From AP-15 sp963818695 (lineage in GTDB: Bacteria; Pseudomonadota; Alphaproteobacteria; ATCC43930; CGMCC-115725), in the NCBI GenBank assembly GCA_963818695.1, contig CAWFTG010000005.1, forward strand, positions 558,001 through 622,000: a stretch of 64,000 bases of DNA. The letters are read 5' to 3'. Numbering within the stretch: the first letter of the stretch is position 1; the number at the start of each line of letters is the position of its first letter. Below the pieces are notes generated by a model. The model did not search any database and was not told the DNA's origin. It saw only the letters and a program-made list of their open reading frames with translations. The translations under genes were made by a program, and so were the position numbers. This document shows positions 36,227 to 45,329 of the stretch, piece after piece.

Positions 36227-36811
36227 GTCGCGATCCTTCACTGTGCTCTCGTCCCGTGGAGTAAACAGGCGGAGGCGGTCGGGTTCCGCATTGCCGCGAA
36301 TACTCGCGAGCAAACCGGAGCAGCTCACCGCTCGTCACGAGATAATGTCGAGACGGGTGCGATGGTCGAGGCGACGGCGCGGTATCGCTCGTCCATGACT
36401 CGGCGCTGGAGGGAGATGGAATTGAACGATCGATCCCCCGTCAAGCGGTGACACCCCTCAGTAACCACTATTCACGCTCCCGACGGGCTCCGCTCGCGTG
36501 CAGCTCGCTCAAAGCGGGATTACAAGCAGAGTGTCGATCCGAGATGAATTGAGCACCACGGCGCGTTTACGACTGTTTCGCCCCTGCGAGCGAATTTGGC
36601 GTCACCAACCCGGTGCTGATCGGTGGGCATCGGCCGCGTATCTCTTCACGACGGCCGAGCGCACCCCGCGATATGCGGCAGTCGCTTGTGTGCCGATTCC
36701 AGAGCTTCCCGCCCTCCCCCGGAACGGGAAAGTTCGACGCAACGCGGATGTTGAGTCCGCAACATGGCTCGTCATAAGAAGCGCTTAACCAGCATTCTCG
36801 GCCAGCAAGCG
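36227..36811. other. Gene-free interval
   Basis: About 585 bases. A plus-strand frame at 36498-36788 has no supported start and is not protein-like. It begins a gene graveyard that continues to 38.1 kb. Confidence 0.35.
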
Positions 36812-37098
36812 TCAGTCCATTCCAGCAGCGGCGTCGATCTCGGGCACGTCGTCTGGGTAGCCAGCCAGACCCATCTCGTCGCGGCTGAGCTTCGTCAACC
36901 CACGCAGTCGCCGCGTGCTAACTTCAGCAAATGAGTTGCCGCGTTGACATTGTGGCGAAACGCACGTCCCAGACGCGCGCGGTGTTGTCGTGGGATGTAG
37001 TAGCGATACGCTTTCCATCAGGACTGAACGCCGGCAAAATTCACAGCGCTGGCGTGACCACGCAATATCGCGGCATAGGCTCCCCGCATGATGATTGT
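36812..37098 (-). pseudogene. WD40-repeat protein, C-terminal remnant
   Basis: Reading the minus strand from 37098: AAILRGHASAVNFAGVQS, then in continuing frames the blade pattern (DGKRIA.TSHDNTARVWDVRF) and the family C-terminus RRLRGLTKLSRDEM with GLAGYPDDVPEID. Frame breaks and a stop at 37018 interrupt it. The segment corresponds to the last blade and tail of a multi-blade WD40 protein. The rest is missing. Confidence 0.6.
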
Positions 37099-37367
37099 GT
37101 CAGTCATGACCCTGCACACTTCGCAATTCGGCACACCAAGCGCGAGGCCGGACGACCCTTGTTCGGGCTCTCCGTATATCCACTTGGCCTCAACTGTCAG
37201 ACGCCGTCGCGCGCGTCCCGGATGTGATCGGCACCCTTGCCGGACTTTCGCCTGAAGCAATAACGAACGCAACGACCCTGGGTGAAGATGAAAATCGAAC
37301 GGAGGGTTCGATTGCGTCGCCCTATTTACCGATGGGATCGGCGATTTAAACACTAGACGAGATTGGA

Positions 37368-37665
37368 TCAATCCAGCTTGGGAAAGATGCTGGATAAGGT
37401 CAAAAATAACGGCACGCCTTGAAGAGATGCCATTGGATAATCGCCGTCGAACCGCAAGCCTTGGAGCGCAACGCCGGGACCGAAAGCGTGCGCCAACTTC
37501 ACGTAGCTGGCCGGAATCCCCCAATGCTGGCGCAGAATATTCGGGAGATCGAGCTCCGTGGCCTCGCTGCCGTCGCGCGGATTGACGCGGACGATCCGCA
37601 TCGCGTTGCCCTCGACGGCAGCGAGCAAGACCTCGTCATAGTCGGAGGGATTGGGGATCGCGTCA
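37368..37665 (-). pseudogene. Unrecognised protein remnant
   Basis: A protein-like frame (WAARDDAIPNPSDYDEVLLA, then RIVRVNPRDGSEATELDLPN, ending LTLSSIFPKLD at 37368). The part from 37628 down is open, but the frame upstream is closed by a stop before position 37670. No start with ribosome binding site was found. I do not recognise the family; it is probably the C-terminal part of a lost gene. Confidence 0.4.
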
Positions 37666-37854
37666 TCCCGCGCAGCCCAGTTTCACGGCTGAACGGCCGT
37701 CTGCCACCAGTTCGCCGGACTTATCTGACTGTCCGCCGATGGAGGAAAGCCGTGCATCAATCGCATCATCCCGACACATCGAGGGCGGTCGTCAGATCTT
37801 GGCAAACCGAGACTACTCCACTGGCAAGAGGCATCCCGTGGTATTTCCTTAGCT

Positions 37855-38061
37855 ATGCCACCCCCGTTGCTTCTGCTGCAGGACATGATCGTGAGCTTTG
37901 GGGTCACGCCCCTGCTTTCCGGCGCGGAGCTGGCCGTTGCGGCTGGCGACCGGGTCTGCTTGCTCGGGCGCAACGGCTCCGGCAAATCCACGTTGCTGTG
38001 CGTTGCGGGCGGGCAAAAAACGCGATGCATGATGCATGAACCTGCGCGCGATGGTAGTTAA
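37855..38061 (+). pseudogene. ABC-F ATPase (Uup-like), N-terminal fragment
   Basis: Begins with ATG 37855 and reads LLLLQDMIVSFGVTPLLSGA, then the Walker A motif GRNGSGKST, as at the start of Uup-type ABC-F proteins. Homology ends after about 50 residues (LLCVAGGQ); the rest of the roughly 600-residue protein is absent. It is a truncated relic 110 bases before the CoA transferase gene. Confidence 0.68.
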
Positions 38062-38168
38062 GAGGCGGGCAACAAGTGGCGCTTTTTTGATCGCTATCTG
38101 GCGCGATGACCAAAATGGTGGGGTCTGGGCGAGGGCCCCGAGAGCTAATGAAGGCAAGGAGTTCGACA

Positions 38169-39365
38169 ATGGCAGTAACCCCCATATCCCCCGGCTTACT
38201 CAAGGGCATCCGCGTCCTCGACCTGACGCAGTTCGAGGCTGGCACGACCTGCACCGAGGCGCTCGCCTGGATGGGTGCCGACATCGCCAAGCTGGAGCCG
38301 CCGCGCGGCGAAGCTGGCCGCACCGGCTTCGGCGACGCCTTCTATTTCATGATGTACAACGCCAACAAGCGCTCGCTGACGGTCAACCTCAAAGACGAGC
38401 GCGGCCTGGCATTGGTGAAGGAGATGGTGAAGAAAGCGGACGTCTTCACCGAGAACTTCGCGCCCGGCGCGGTTGAGCGTTTGGGGCTCGGCTATGATGT
38501 CGTCAGCAGCATCAATCCGTCGATCATCTATGCCCAGGTGAAGGGTTTTGGCGACGGCAGCCCGTTCGAGAAGGGGCTGTCGTTCGACCCGATCGCGCAG
38601 GCTGCCGGCGGTGCGATGAGCATTACCGGCGAAAGCGGCGGCCGCCCGGTCAAGCCTGGCCCGACGATCGGCGACACCGGCACCGGCATGCTGATGGCCT
38701 TCAGCATCGTCAGCGCCCTGTTCGATCGCGCCCGCAGTGGCAAGGGGCGCCGGCTGCAGGTGGCGATGCAGGATTCGGTGATGCATTACAGCCGCGGCGG
38801 ATTCATCACGCAGGCGCGCACTGGCAAGGCGGCGCCGCGCCGGCCGCCAGCCAACAACCCACCCGGTGGCATCTACCCGTGCAAGCCCGGCGGCCCCAAC
38901 GATTACGTCTACCTGTTGACCAGTCGCGCCAACCCGGAGCATTGGCCGCGCCTGCTGAAGCTAATCGGCCGCGAGGATCTGATCGGCGACGAGCGCTATG
39001 CGACGCCTGACGCCCGCCTGCAGCGCGAGGCTGAGGTTGACGCGATCGTCACCGGTTGGACCAAAGAGCGCACCAAACAGGAGGCGATGGCGCGACTGAG
39101 CGCGGTCGGCGTCCCGGCGGGCGCGGTGCTCGACACGCAAGAGCTGATCGACGAACCGAGCTTCTACGAGCGCGGCATCCTGCAGCAGATGACGCACGGC
39201 GAACGCAATATGGTGATGCCGACCTGGCCGGTGCGGTTTGACGGCGTGCCCACCAAGGTCGAGCCGGCGCCGCTGCTCGGCCAGCACTCCACTGAGGTGC
39301 TGTCCGACTGGCTCGACCTTGACGCCGCGGCCGTCGCACAGCTGAGGCAGGACGGCATCGTCTGA
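38169..39365 (+). CDS. CaiB/BaiF family III CoA-transferase
   Basis: A 398-residue class III CoA-transferase that moves CoA between carboxylic acids (formyl-CoA:oxalate transferase-like). Key regions are GIRVLDLTQFEAGTTCTEAL, GADIAKLEPPRGE, FMMYNANKRSLTVNLKDERG, and PTIGDTGTGM with the catalytic aspartate. The central part (HYSRGGFITQ) and the C-terminal swap region are complete. AAGGAG lies 8 bases before ATG 38169; a longer frame from 38106 is not needed. The actual acids are unknown. Confidence 0.9.
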   Translation: MAVTPISPGLLKGIRVLDLTQFEAGTTCTEALAWMGADIAKLEPPRGEAGRTGFGDAFYFMMYNANKRSLTVNLKDERGLALVKEMVKKADVFTENFAPGAVERLGLGYDVVSSINPSIIYAQVKGFGDGSPFEKGLSFDPIAQAAGGAMSITGESGGRPVKPGPTIGDTGTGMLMAFSIVSALFDRARSGKGRRLQVAMQDSVMHYSRGGFITQARTGKAAPRRPPANNPPGGIYPCKPGGPNDYVYLLTSRANPEHWPRLLKLIGREDLIGDERYATPDARLQREAEVDAIVTGWTKERTKQEAMARLSAVGVPAGAVLDTQELIDEPSFYERGILQQMTHGERNMVMPTWPVRFDGVPTKVEPAPLLGQHSTEVLSDWLDLDAAAVAQLRQDGIV

Positions 39366-39526
39366 CCCGATAGGGGCTGAGGAGATGGCGATCGACCGCG
39401 CGGTGTAGACGGCTGTCGACTTTGGGCGCGTTGGGCCACCACGAAGGGCGCGCCCATTGGCTCGAACCGCACCCGGCACTAGTCTGGTGGCGATCCTGCC
39501 GGAATTGCACGCGCGCGGGCACCAGG

Positions 39527-39626
39527 CGGGTGCTCGATCTCGGTTGCGCTGGAGGAACGGTCCTGCCTGCGGTCAGCGCCAGCCTGCCGGCGAGTGTCTG
39601 CGGAGTTGACGGCTCGCCGACAGCGT
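39527..39626 (+). pseudogene. Methyltransferase scrap
   Basis: RVLDLGCAGGTVLPAVSA then VCGVDGS is the SAM-binding start of a Rossmann methyltransferase. The preceding sequence (LVAILPELHARG) is in a different frame, and nothing of the domain follows. Confidence 0.4.
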
Positions 39627-39659
39627 CAGCGCCGCGGAATTTTTGCAGGAGAGAGATCT

Positions 39660-40014
39660 ATGCGTGTACACAATCTGTACACCGATGCCAGCGGCCAATC
39701 GCATTTCCGCGACATCGAAGTCGAGTTGGTCGAGGAGCGGCGAGGCAGCAAGCTTTCCAAGCGCCTGTCTGCCACCGGGATCATCTTTCGCGAGACGCAA
39801 GCTGAGCACGACATCGACTGGCACCCAGCACCGCGCCGGCAATACATCATCAATCTCGACGCCGGGGTGGAGATACCGCCAGCGATGGTGTGATGAGCAG
39901 GGTTGTCGATGTCGGCGAGGTGATCCTGGTCGAGGACACCACCGGCAAGGGACACTTGTCGCAGCACGCGTCGAGGGTAAAATCCGGCATTCGATCTTCG
40001 TGCCGATAGATTAG
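39660..40014 (+). pseudogene. Cupin-like small protein with two frameshifts
   Basis: Starts MRVHNLYTDASGQSHFRDIE after GGAGAGAG. The first frame reaches LDAGVEIPPAMV and stops at about 39893. The expected continuation (DGVMSRVVDVGEVILVEDTT, GKGHLSQ) is in a second frame, and the end (VEGKIRHSIFVPID) in a third, stopping at 40014. Two single-base losses, near 39880 and 39970, restore a roughly 115-residue cupin-type protein. It is most likely inactive. Confidence 0.6.
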
Positions 40015-40122
40015 CCGCTGGCCTTGAAGCGCGTCTGAAAGAGGTCCGAAGCTGCCGCTGCGTCTTGGGCTTGTAGGAGTTCGTAGCGCTGGCGTTTGGC
40101 CAATGGGATAAGTGAGGGTTTG

Positions 40123-40911
40123 ATGTTCCCGCCAAGCCGAATTGTCTGCCTCACCGAAGAGACCGTCGAAACCCTGTACTTGATAGGCGAGCAAGATCGC
40201 ATCGTCGGGATCTCCGGCTATGTCGTGCGCCCGCCGCAGGCTCGCCGCGAGAAGCCGAGGGTGAGCGCCTTCACGTCGGCGAACATCGACAAGATCCTCG
40301 CCCTGAAACCTGATCTCCTCCTGACATTCTCCGATCTCCAGGCCGACATTGCCGCCGATCTGATCCGGCGCGGGGTCGACGTCCATGCCTTCAACCAGCG
40401 AAGCATCGCGGGAATTCTAGATATGATCCGGACGCTGGGCGCGATGGTTGATGCGAGCGAACGAGCTCGGCAGCTGGTAGGGACCTTCGAGGCGCGGTTG
40501 GCCGAAGCGCGAACCCGCGGCGCACGGTTACCGAAGCGACCGCGGGTATTCTTCGAGGAATGGGACGATCCGCTGATCTCCGGAATTGGATGGGTTTCGG
40601 AACTCGTCGAGATCGCTGGCGGTGTGGACATCTTCGCGGATCGAAGGAATCAAAGCGCCGCCAAGGACCGCATGGTCAGCATAGAGGAGATCCTCGAGCG
40701 AGCACCTGATCTGATCATCGGATCCTGGTGCGGCAAAAAATTCCGGCCTGAACGCGTTGCGGCGCGGTCTGGCTTCGACCGCATTCCGGCTGTGCAGCAT
40801 AAAGATCTGTACGAAATCAAATCATCGCTGATCCTACAGCCTGGCCCGGCCGCGTTGACCGATGGCCTTGCAGAGCTAGTAAAGATCGTTCAGCGGTGGG
40901 CTACCCGCTAG
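40123..40911 (+). CDS. Cobalamin/metal-chelate binding protein (BtuF-like)
   Basis: A 262-residue periplasmic-binding-protein-like chain of the BtuF/FepB fold: RIVCLTEETVETLYLIG at the start, KPDLLLTFSDLQADIAADLI, a long connecting helix, and APDLIIGSWCGKKF in the second lobe. There is no obvious signal peptide, which is seen in a proteobacterial subgroup, so its location is uncertain. No permease or ATPase genes are adjacent. ATG 40123 follows GTGAGGG. A longer frame from 40096 is possible but less likely. Confidence 0.8.
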   Translation: MFPPSRIVCLTEETVETLYLIGEQDRIVGISGYVVRPPQARREKPRVSAFTSANIDKILALKPDLLLTFSDLQADIAADLIRRGVDVHAFNQRSIAGILDMIRTLGAMVDASERARQLVGTFEARLAEARTRGARLPKRPRVFFEEWDDPLISGIGWVSELVEIAGGVDIFADRRNQSAAKDRMVSIEEILERAPDLIIGSWCGKKFRPERVAARSGFDRIPAVQHKDLYEIKSSLILQPGPAALTDGLAELVKIVQRWATR

Positions 40912-40931
40912 AGGTCTGAGCCGCCGAGAAA

Positions 40932-41930
40932 ATGGACCGTGACCGACACGATCGAAATTCCAGTCACCCAACCAGAAAAAGGGAGCGGCTGCTAATCGGT
41001 TCTACGGAGTCCTTGCGGACTAGGCAGGAAAGCGGGGTTCCCCTCTCGTCGGCGCAAGCCGCATTGCATCCGGTGGGTTTTGTCTATCTCGGTGTGATGG
41101 TCCTGACGTGGGCGGCGAATTGGCCGTTGATGAAGCTCGCGCTCGGCGAGGTGCGACCGCTGGTCTTCGTGCTGTTGCGGCTGATAGGCAGCCTGATCCT
41201 GATCGCGCCAGCCTTGCTCGCGACGCGGCAGCCGGTTTTGCCGGCGCGCGGCGAGCGATTGACGCTGTTCTGGGTCGGACAGCTACAGGTAGCTGGGTTC
41301 CTAATCTGCAGCATCATCGGCCTGGCGATCCTGCCAGCCGGACGGGCGATTGTGCTCGCCTATACGATGCCGCTCTGGGCGATCCCGATCGGGTTGTTTT
41401 TGTGGCCGGAACCGCTCGACCGGGCCCAGCTCATCGGGGCGGCGATCGGCTTTGCCGGCCTTGTTCTCTTCATGAACCCGGGCCTTGTCGATTGGGGTAA
41501 CGGACACATTCTCGCGGGAAATGCATTGCTGCTGCTCGCCGCGATCCTCTGGGCGCTGGGATCCTGCCTCTATCGCCGGTTCTCGTGGCGTTCGCCGTTC
41601 TGGGTCCAGACCTTCTGGCAGCTCGCGGTCAGCATCGTTCCGGTAGCGGCTATTGTGCTGATCGAGGCGCCCGGTGGACCGGTGCATTGGTCGCCGGAGC
41701 TCGTTGCAATCCTCGCCTACAACTGCATCGTTACGACAGCCCTCGGTTATTTCCTGTGGGGAAAGGTGTTGTCGATGATGCCGGCAGCGACCGCAGGACA
41801 AGTGCTGATGCTGACACCGATCGGCGGTTTCGTGCTGTCTACCCTCATATTCGGCGGAGCGATGACAGCGGATGTCCTGCTCAGCGTCGCGTTAATCGTC
41901 GGCGGCATTTTCGTAACTCTGCGACGGTGA
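40932..41930 (+). CDS. EamA/DMT-family transporter
   Basis: A drug/metabolite-type permease of 332 residues with ten predicted membrane helices in two EamA halves. The first helix is FVYLGVMVLTWAANWPLMKL, with GLVLFMNPGLVDWG at the end of half 1 and MPAATAGQVLMLTPIGGFVL in half 2. About 45 charged residues precede the first helix; the true start may lie inside this stretch. It is 20 bases from the BtuF-like gene on the same strand. The substrate is unknown. Confidence 0.85.
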   Translation: MDRDRHDRNSSHPTRKRERLLIGSTESLRTRQESGVPLSSAQAALHPVGFVYLGVMVLTWAANWPLMKLALGEVRPLVFVLLRLIGSLILIAPALLATRQPVLPARGERLTLFWVGQLQVAGFLICSIIGLAILPAGRAIVLAYTMPLWAIPIGLFLWPEPLDRAQLIGAAIGFAGLVLFMNPGLVDWGNGHILAGNALLLLAAILWALGSCLYRRFSWRSPFWVQTFWQLAVSIVPVAAIVLIEAPGGPVHWSPELVAILAYNCIVTTALGYFLWGKVLSMMPAATAGQVLMLTPIGGFVLSTLIFGGAMTADVLLSVALIVGGIFVTLRR

Positions 41931-42017
41931 TCTTGACACACTGCCCTCCGTCAGCACGAGAAAAATAGAACCAGGCAGCGAGGACGAATCCATGTTCCAA
42001 CGACAGCCGACCGAGGC

Positions 42018-43037
42018 TTATTTCCTTTTACCAACCACACGCGTCCTCAGCGAACCGATTGACGGGGACCGCATCTCCACAACATCTCCGGGCTTTAGGA
42101 AGCGCTCCGGTGCAGAAGTCTTGTCAGCCAACAATTCGCTTGAATCCGCAGCGGTACCTGCCGCCGTCCCACCGCTGATGACGTCACCCGGATAGAGCGT
42201 GAAATCGCGCGACAGATATTCGAGATATTCACCGAATGTGAACACCATATCGCGCGTGTTAAACCGCTGCCGGTACTCGCCATTGACGAGCGTCTCCATG
42301 TCGATGTTGGTTGGATCTGCCTCGCCCACCGCAATGCATGGACCCATTGAGCACGACGTGTCGAAATTCTTTGGGAAGTTGAAATTAAGCGGTCCGCCAG
42401 GCGTCTCGCGCGGTGCGCGGATGCTCCAATCGGCGAGCATCGTGACCCCCCAAACGTAGTCCTTCAGTTGCGAGGCCTTCACATCGGCACCCCTTTTGCC
42501 GAGTACGATCGCGATCTCGCCCTCGTAGTCCAGGCGATTGCACCGTTCGGGATAGATGAGCTCACCATCGGGCCCGACGATCTCGCGTCCAAGCTTCCAA
42601 AAGCCCCAGAAACCGGCGTTGCGGATCTCCTGGTAGGCATTGCCTTCATAAGGTTTGCCGCGCATCCTCACGGCCATCGCCGCAGCATGGTCGGCGAAGT
42701 TTCCACCGGCGCAAGCAATGCGGGCGTTATTGGGCCGCGGAGAGTGCAGGTGCACGTCCGCTATCTCGTGTATCAGCCTTTCGCCTCGTGGGCCCAATTT
42801 GTCTGGCGCCTGACCGAGAAGATAATCGAGCGCCGTTTGCGCGGCCTCGAGCGCGCGAGGGCCACCTTCGATTAGGCGTGCGAGGTCCGAAGGGACCACG
42901 ACAGCCGCCATTTCGATTGGGCTGGGCTCGTTTGACCGCTCGCGCAGATACTTGGCGTATGTATAGGACAAGTCGACGACTGTTCCGTCCTGCAGAACGC
43001 CGGTTCGTTTGAGTGGGCCGAAGACGACGATTTTCAT
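42018..43037 (-). CDS. Fumarylacetoacetate hydrolase family protein
   Basis: A 339-residue FAH-family enzyme that cleaves or decarboxylates 2-oxo/acylpyruvate-type compounds with a Mg ion. Motifs are the N-terminal MKIVVFG, GGNFADHAAAM, the metal-binding run RLDYEGEIAIVLGK, DWSIRAPRE, NFDTSCSMGP, and the late GDVISGGTAAG. Start at 43037 inside a longer frame, chosen because MKIVVFGPLKR is the usual beginning. It is downstream of the interrupted SDR gene on the same strand, consistent with an aromatic or dicarboxylate breakdown operon. Confidence 0.87.
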   Translation of the reverse strand: MKIVVFGPLKRTGVLQDGTVVDLSYTYAKYLRERSNEPSPIEMAAVVVPSDLARLIEGGPRALEAAQTALDYLLGQAPDKLGPRGERLIHEIADVHLHSPRPNNARIACAGGNFADHAAAMAVRMRGKPYEGNAYQEIRNAGFWGFWKLGREIVGPDGELIYPERCNRLDYEGEIAIVLGKRGADVKASQLKDYVWGVTMLADWSIRAPRETPGGPLNFNFPKNFDTSCSMGPCIAVGEADPTNIDMETLVNGEYRQRFNTRDMVFTFGEYLEYLSRDFTLYPGDVISGGTAAGTAADSSELLADKTSAPERFLKPGDVVEMRSPSIGSLRTRVVGKRK

Positions 43038-43054
43038 GATGGAGCGGTATCTCC

Positions 43055-43902
43055 AGGTGTTTGGTGCTAAGAGCGGCCGGGCGTAATCGGCATGTGGCAA
43101 TGCTCGTCCAGGCCACAGGCGCCCCAGCCTTATCCGCCGCTTGCTCGGGCGGTAGCGCCGGATCCCAATGGATTCCGAGAAACCGTCGACCCGTCACGTT
43201 GGCAGCGGCATCGGAGACCAGCTATAGCAACGGCGATACCATGACCTCTGGCTGGATCATCTTGGTGCGATCGAATCCCGATTCGGACACCATAGGTGTG
43301 TTCGTTATGCCGCCCGGGATCAGGACGTTGACGGTGACTCCGGTGCCGTCGAGGTCCTTCGCCATGATCGCGCTGAGCGCTTCGAGTGCGGCCTTGGAGG
43401 GTCCGTAAGTTGGGGAGCCGGCATTCAGCATCGTGCCCAGGCTCGTCGTGACGTTGACGATCCGGCCCCAGCCCTCGCGCATCATTTCCGGCACGACCGC
43501 GTTCGTCAGCGCAAGCGGCGCCGTCGTATGGACCGCGACAAAGCGGCGCCACTGATCGGCTGTGATCTCCCAGAACTTAAGCGGCCGCTGCCAGCTATCC
43601 GGCCGTATTGCACCGGGGCCGATACCGGCGTTGTTGATGAGAATATCGATGCGGCCGAACCGATCGCGGGTGGCCTTAGTGATCTCCTCTGCCACGGAGT
43701 CGTTGGTCAGATCGGTCTGGATCGTAAGCAGGTCGTCCACCTTGCCCTGTTCGCGCGCGCTCGCCGCAAGCGCCTCCAACGGATCTCGATCACGATCGAC
43801 GCCCGCGACCCGCATGTCTGCCGCCAACAGGCCCCGCACCATCGCCCTGCCGATACCGCCCGCCGCACCGGTTACAACCGCTACTCTTTGAGTTTCGGTC
43901 AT
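43055..43902 (-). pseudogene. SDR-family oxidoreductase with in-frame amber codon
   Basis: A short-chain dehydrogenase with all catalytic parts: TGAAGGIG (cofactor), NNAG, the serine region VTTSLGT, and TYGPSKAALEAL (YxxxK). At 43222-43224 a TAG interrupts the frame exactly where relatives have tryptophan (SPLL-W-LVSDAAANVTG). The same frame then continues with GRRFLGIHWDPALPPEQAA, so one G-to-A change is enough. The truncated 226-residue product would lack the C-terminal strand and helix but keep the active site. The natural stop after about 43055 is unclear. Confidence 0.78.
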
Positions 43903-44068
43903 AGCTGGTTCCTCCGTGGTTGTCCGGGCCGTATCCTACTCCGGATTTGAAAAAAGGACGCGTCTGCGCGGCAACCATATGATCCGAGCAGACCTCGGTC
44001 CGCGAGAACGATGACAATGCACTGGGTGAGGGGCTTCTGGTCTTCGCCATATTCGGGCCGACTTTAGG

Positions 44069-44191
44069 ATGGCTTCGCGTGCTCGATACATCGTGATTGG
44101 AGGCGTCGCGCTCATCGTTGCCGTCGGTCTGATTGGCTGGCCCTTCTTCGGCAGGCAGGTCGAGGGTTTTCAAAAGTGTTTGAATCGGTGA
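44069..44191 (+). CDS. Possible single-span membrane micro-protein
   Basis: A 40-codon plus-strand frame, ATG 44069 to TGA 44191: MASRARYIVIGG, VALIVAVGLIGWPFFG, then a short polar tail. One strong membrane helix flanked by arginines. The ribosome binding site is weak (TTTAGG). It faces the end of ku copy 3. It could be real or the N-terminal relic of a larger exported protein. Confidence 0.35.
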   Translation: MASRARYIVIGGVALIVAVGLIGWPFFGRQVEGFQKCLNR

Positions 44192-44198
44192 AGTTGGG

Positions 44199-45248
44199 TT
44201 AGGCTTTCTTGCGCTGGCCGGGCGTGGGGGTCGTCGTCTTGGCAACGACCTCTTGCTTCCGTTTTCGCCCGCCGGAGAGCGGCAGCAGCAATGCAGCTTG
44301 GCGTCGATCGGCCGCGCTCCTCCTGCGCTTGGGCGTGGTACGTGCACCTGGCACTTCGCTAGTCCCTTCCCGAGCAAGGCTGCGCTTCAAGGCCGCCATC
44401 AGATCGATGACCGGCGAAGGCGCACTGACCGCTTGCAGTTTAATGGGGAGCCCCTTCATCTTGGCTTCGATCAGCTCTCGCAAGGCCTCCTGGTAGCGGT
44501 CTCGGTAGGCGCTCGGATCAAAACTCCCGGTCCGCTGCGCGATGATCGCCTTGGCGATGGCGACCATCTCGGCATCGGGCTCACCCTCGGCGATGCCGAA
44601 TTGCGCCGCCCGAACCTCCTCTGCGGCGCGCAATGTGAACAGCGCCACCCCGGCACCGCGCGGCTCTACCATGACCATCCGCTCGCGCCGGCTGAGGGTA
44701 AGCCGCCCGATCCCGACGACACCAGCCTCGGCCATTGCCGCGCCGATCACCCGGAGCGCCTCGACCGCGATCGGGCCATCGGGATAGACGTAGTACGGGC
44801 TGTCGAAATAGACCGGATCGATGTTGCCCGCCGGTACAAACTTCTCCAGGTCGACGATCTTTGTGCTTTCGACATCGAGCGCCTTCAGCTCGTCGGCGGT
44901 GAAGGTGAGGAATTGGCCGCGGCTGTATTCGTATCCTTTGAGGACCTCGCGCTTGTCGATCTCCTCGCCGGTTCCGGGATCGTGCGGCCGGAGCGTGATC
45001 CGGGTCGCGGCCGGGGTCTGGTCTTCATCAGGGCTGCCATTGTCGGCGAGGAGCGGCCGTATCGATGGCGCAGAACCCTGCTGGCCTCCACCCCGATCGG
45101 GCAAGTCGTCCTCGTCCATATCGACCGGCGCTGGTTGCCACACCTGGTGCAAGCGAATGGGTTTCGTGCGTGTCGTCGCCGGCGACAAATAAATCGGGCA
45201 AGACACCAGAGAAAGGCGCAGGAAACCTCGCCAACTCGCCCGCGGCAT
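44199..45248 (-). CDS. ku: Ku protein (copy 3), with enlarged N-terminal insertion
   Basis: A 349-residue Ku homolog: WRGFLRLSLVSCPIYLSPAT at the start, KGYEYSRGQFLTF, DPVYFDSPYYVYPDG, LTLSRRERMVMVEPRG and the C-terminal SPVIDLMAALKRSLA. Between the first strand block and KGYEY it carries about 40 extra acidic/proline-rich residues (MDEDDLPDRGGGQ...) in place of the NR-(T/S)G-RVH-RYVDAETG segment of copies 1 and 2. A long basic tail (about 305-349, rich in K, R and T) suggests extra DNA contact. It shares the AAGGAGATCTG leader with copy 2. Confidence 0.9.
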   Translation of the reverse strand: MPRASWRGFLRLSLVSCPIYLSPATTRTKPIRLHQVWQPAPVDMDEDDLPDRGGGQQGSAPSIRPLLADNGSPDEDQTPAATRITLRPHDPGTGEEIDKREVLKGYEYSRGQFLTFTADELKALDVESTKIVDLEKFVPAGNIDPVYFDSPYYVYPDGPIAVEALRVIGAAMAEAGVVGIGRLTLSRRERMVMVEPRGAGVALFTLRAAEEVRAAQFGIAEGEPDAEMVAIAKAIIAQRTGSFDPSAYRDRYQEALRELIEAKMKGLPIKLQAVSAPSPVIDLMAALKRSLAREGTSEVPGARTTPKRRRSAADRRQAALLLPLSGGRKRKQEVVAKTTTPTPGQRKKA

Positions 45249-45329
45249 TTCAGATCTCCTTGACGATACGGTAAGTCAACGGCCGGTGCCGAAGGATGGG
45301 TCCTGCGTCGGCGCGAGCTTCGTGATTGC

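Noticed and set aside
44253..45263. 336-codon plus-strand frame opposite ku copy 3
   Set aside because: Antisense shadow; ku copy 3 has a ribosome binding site and the Ku motifs.
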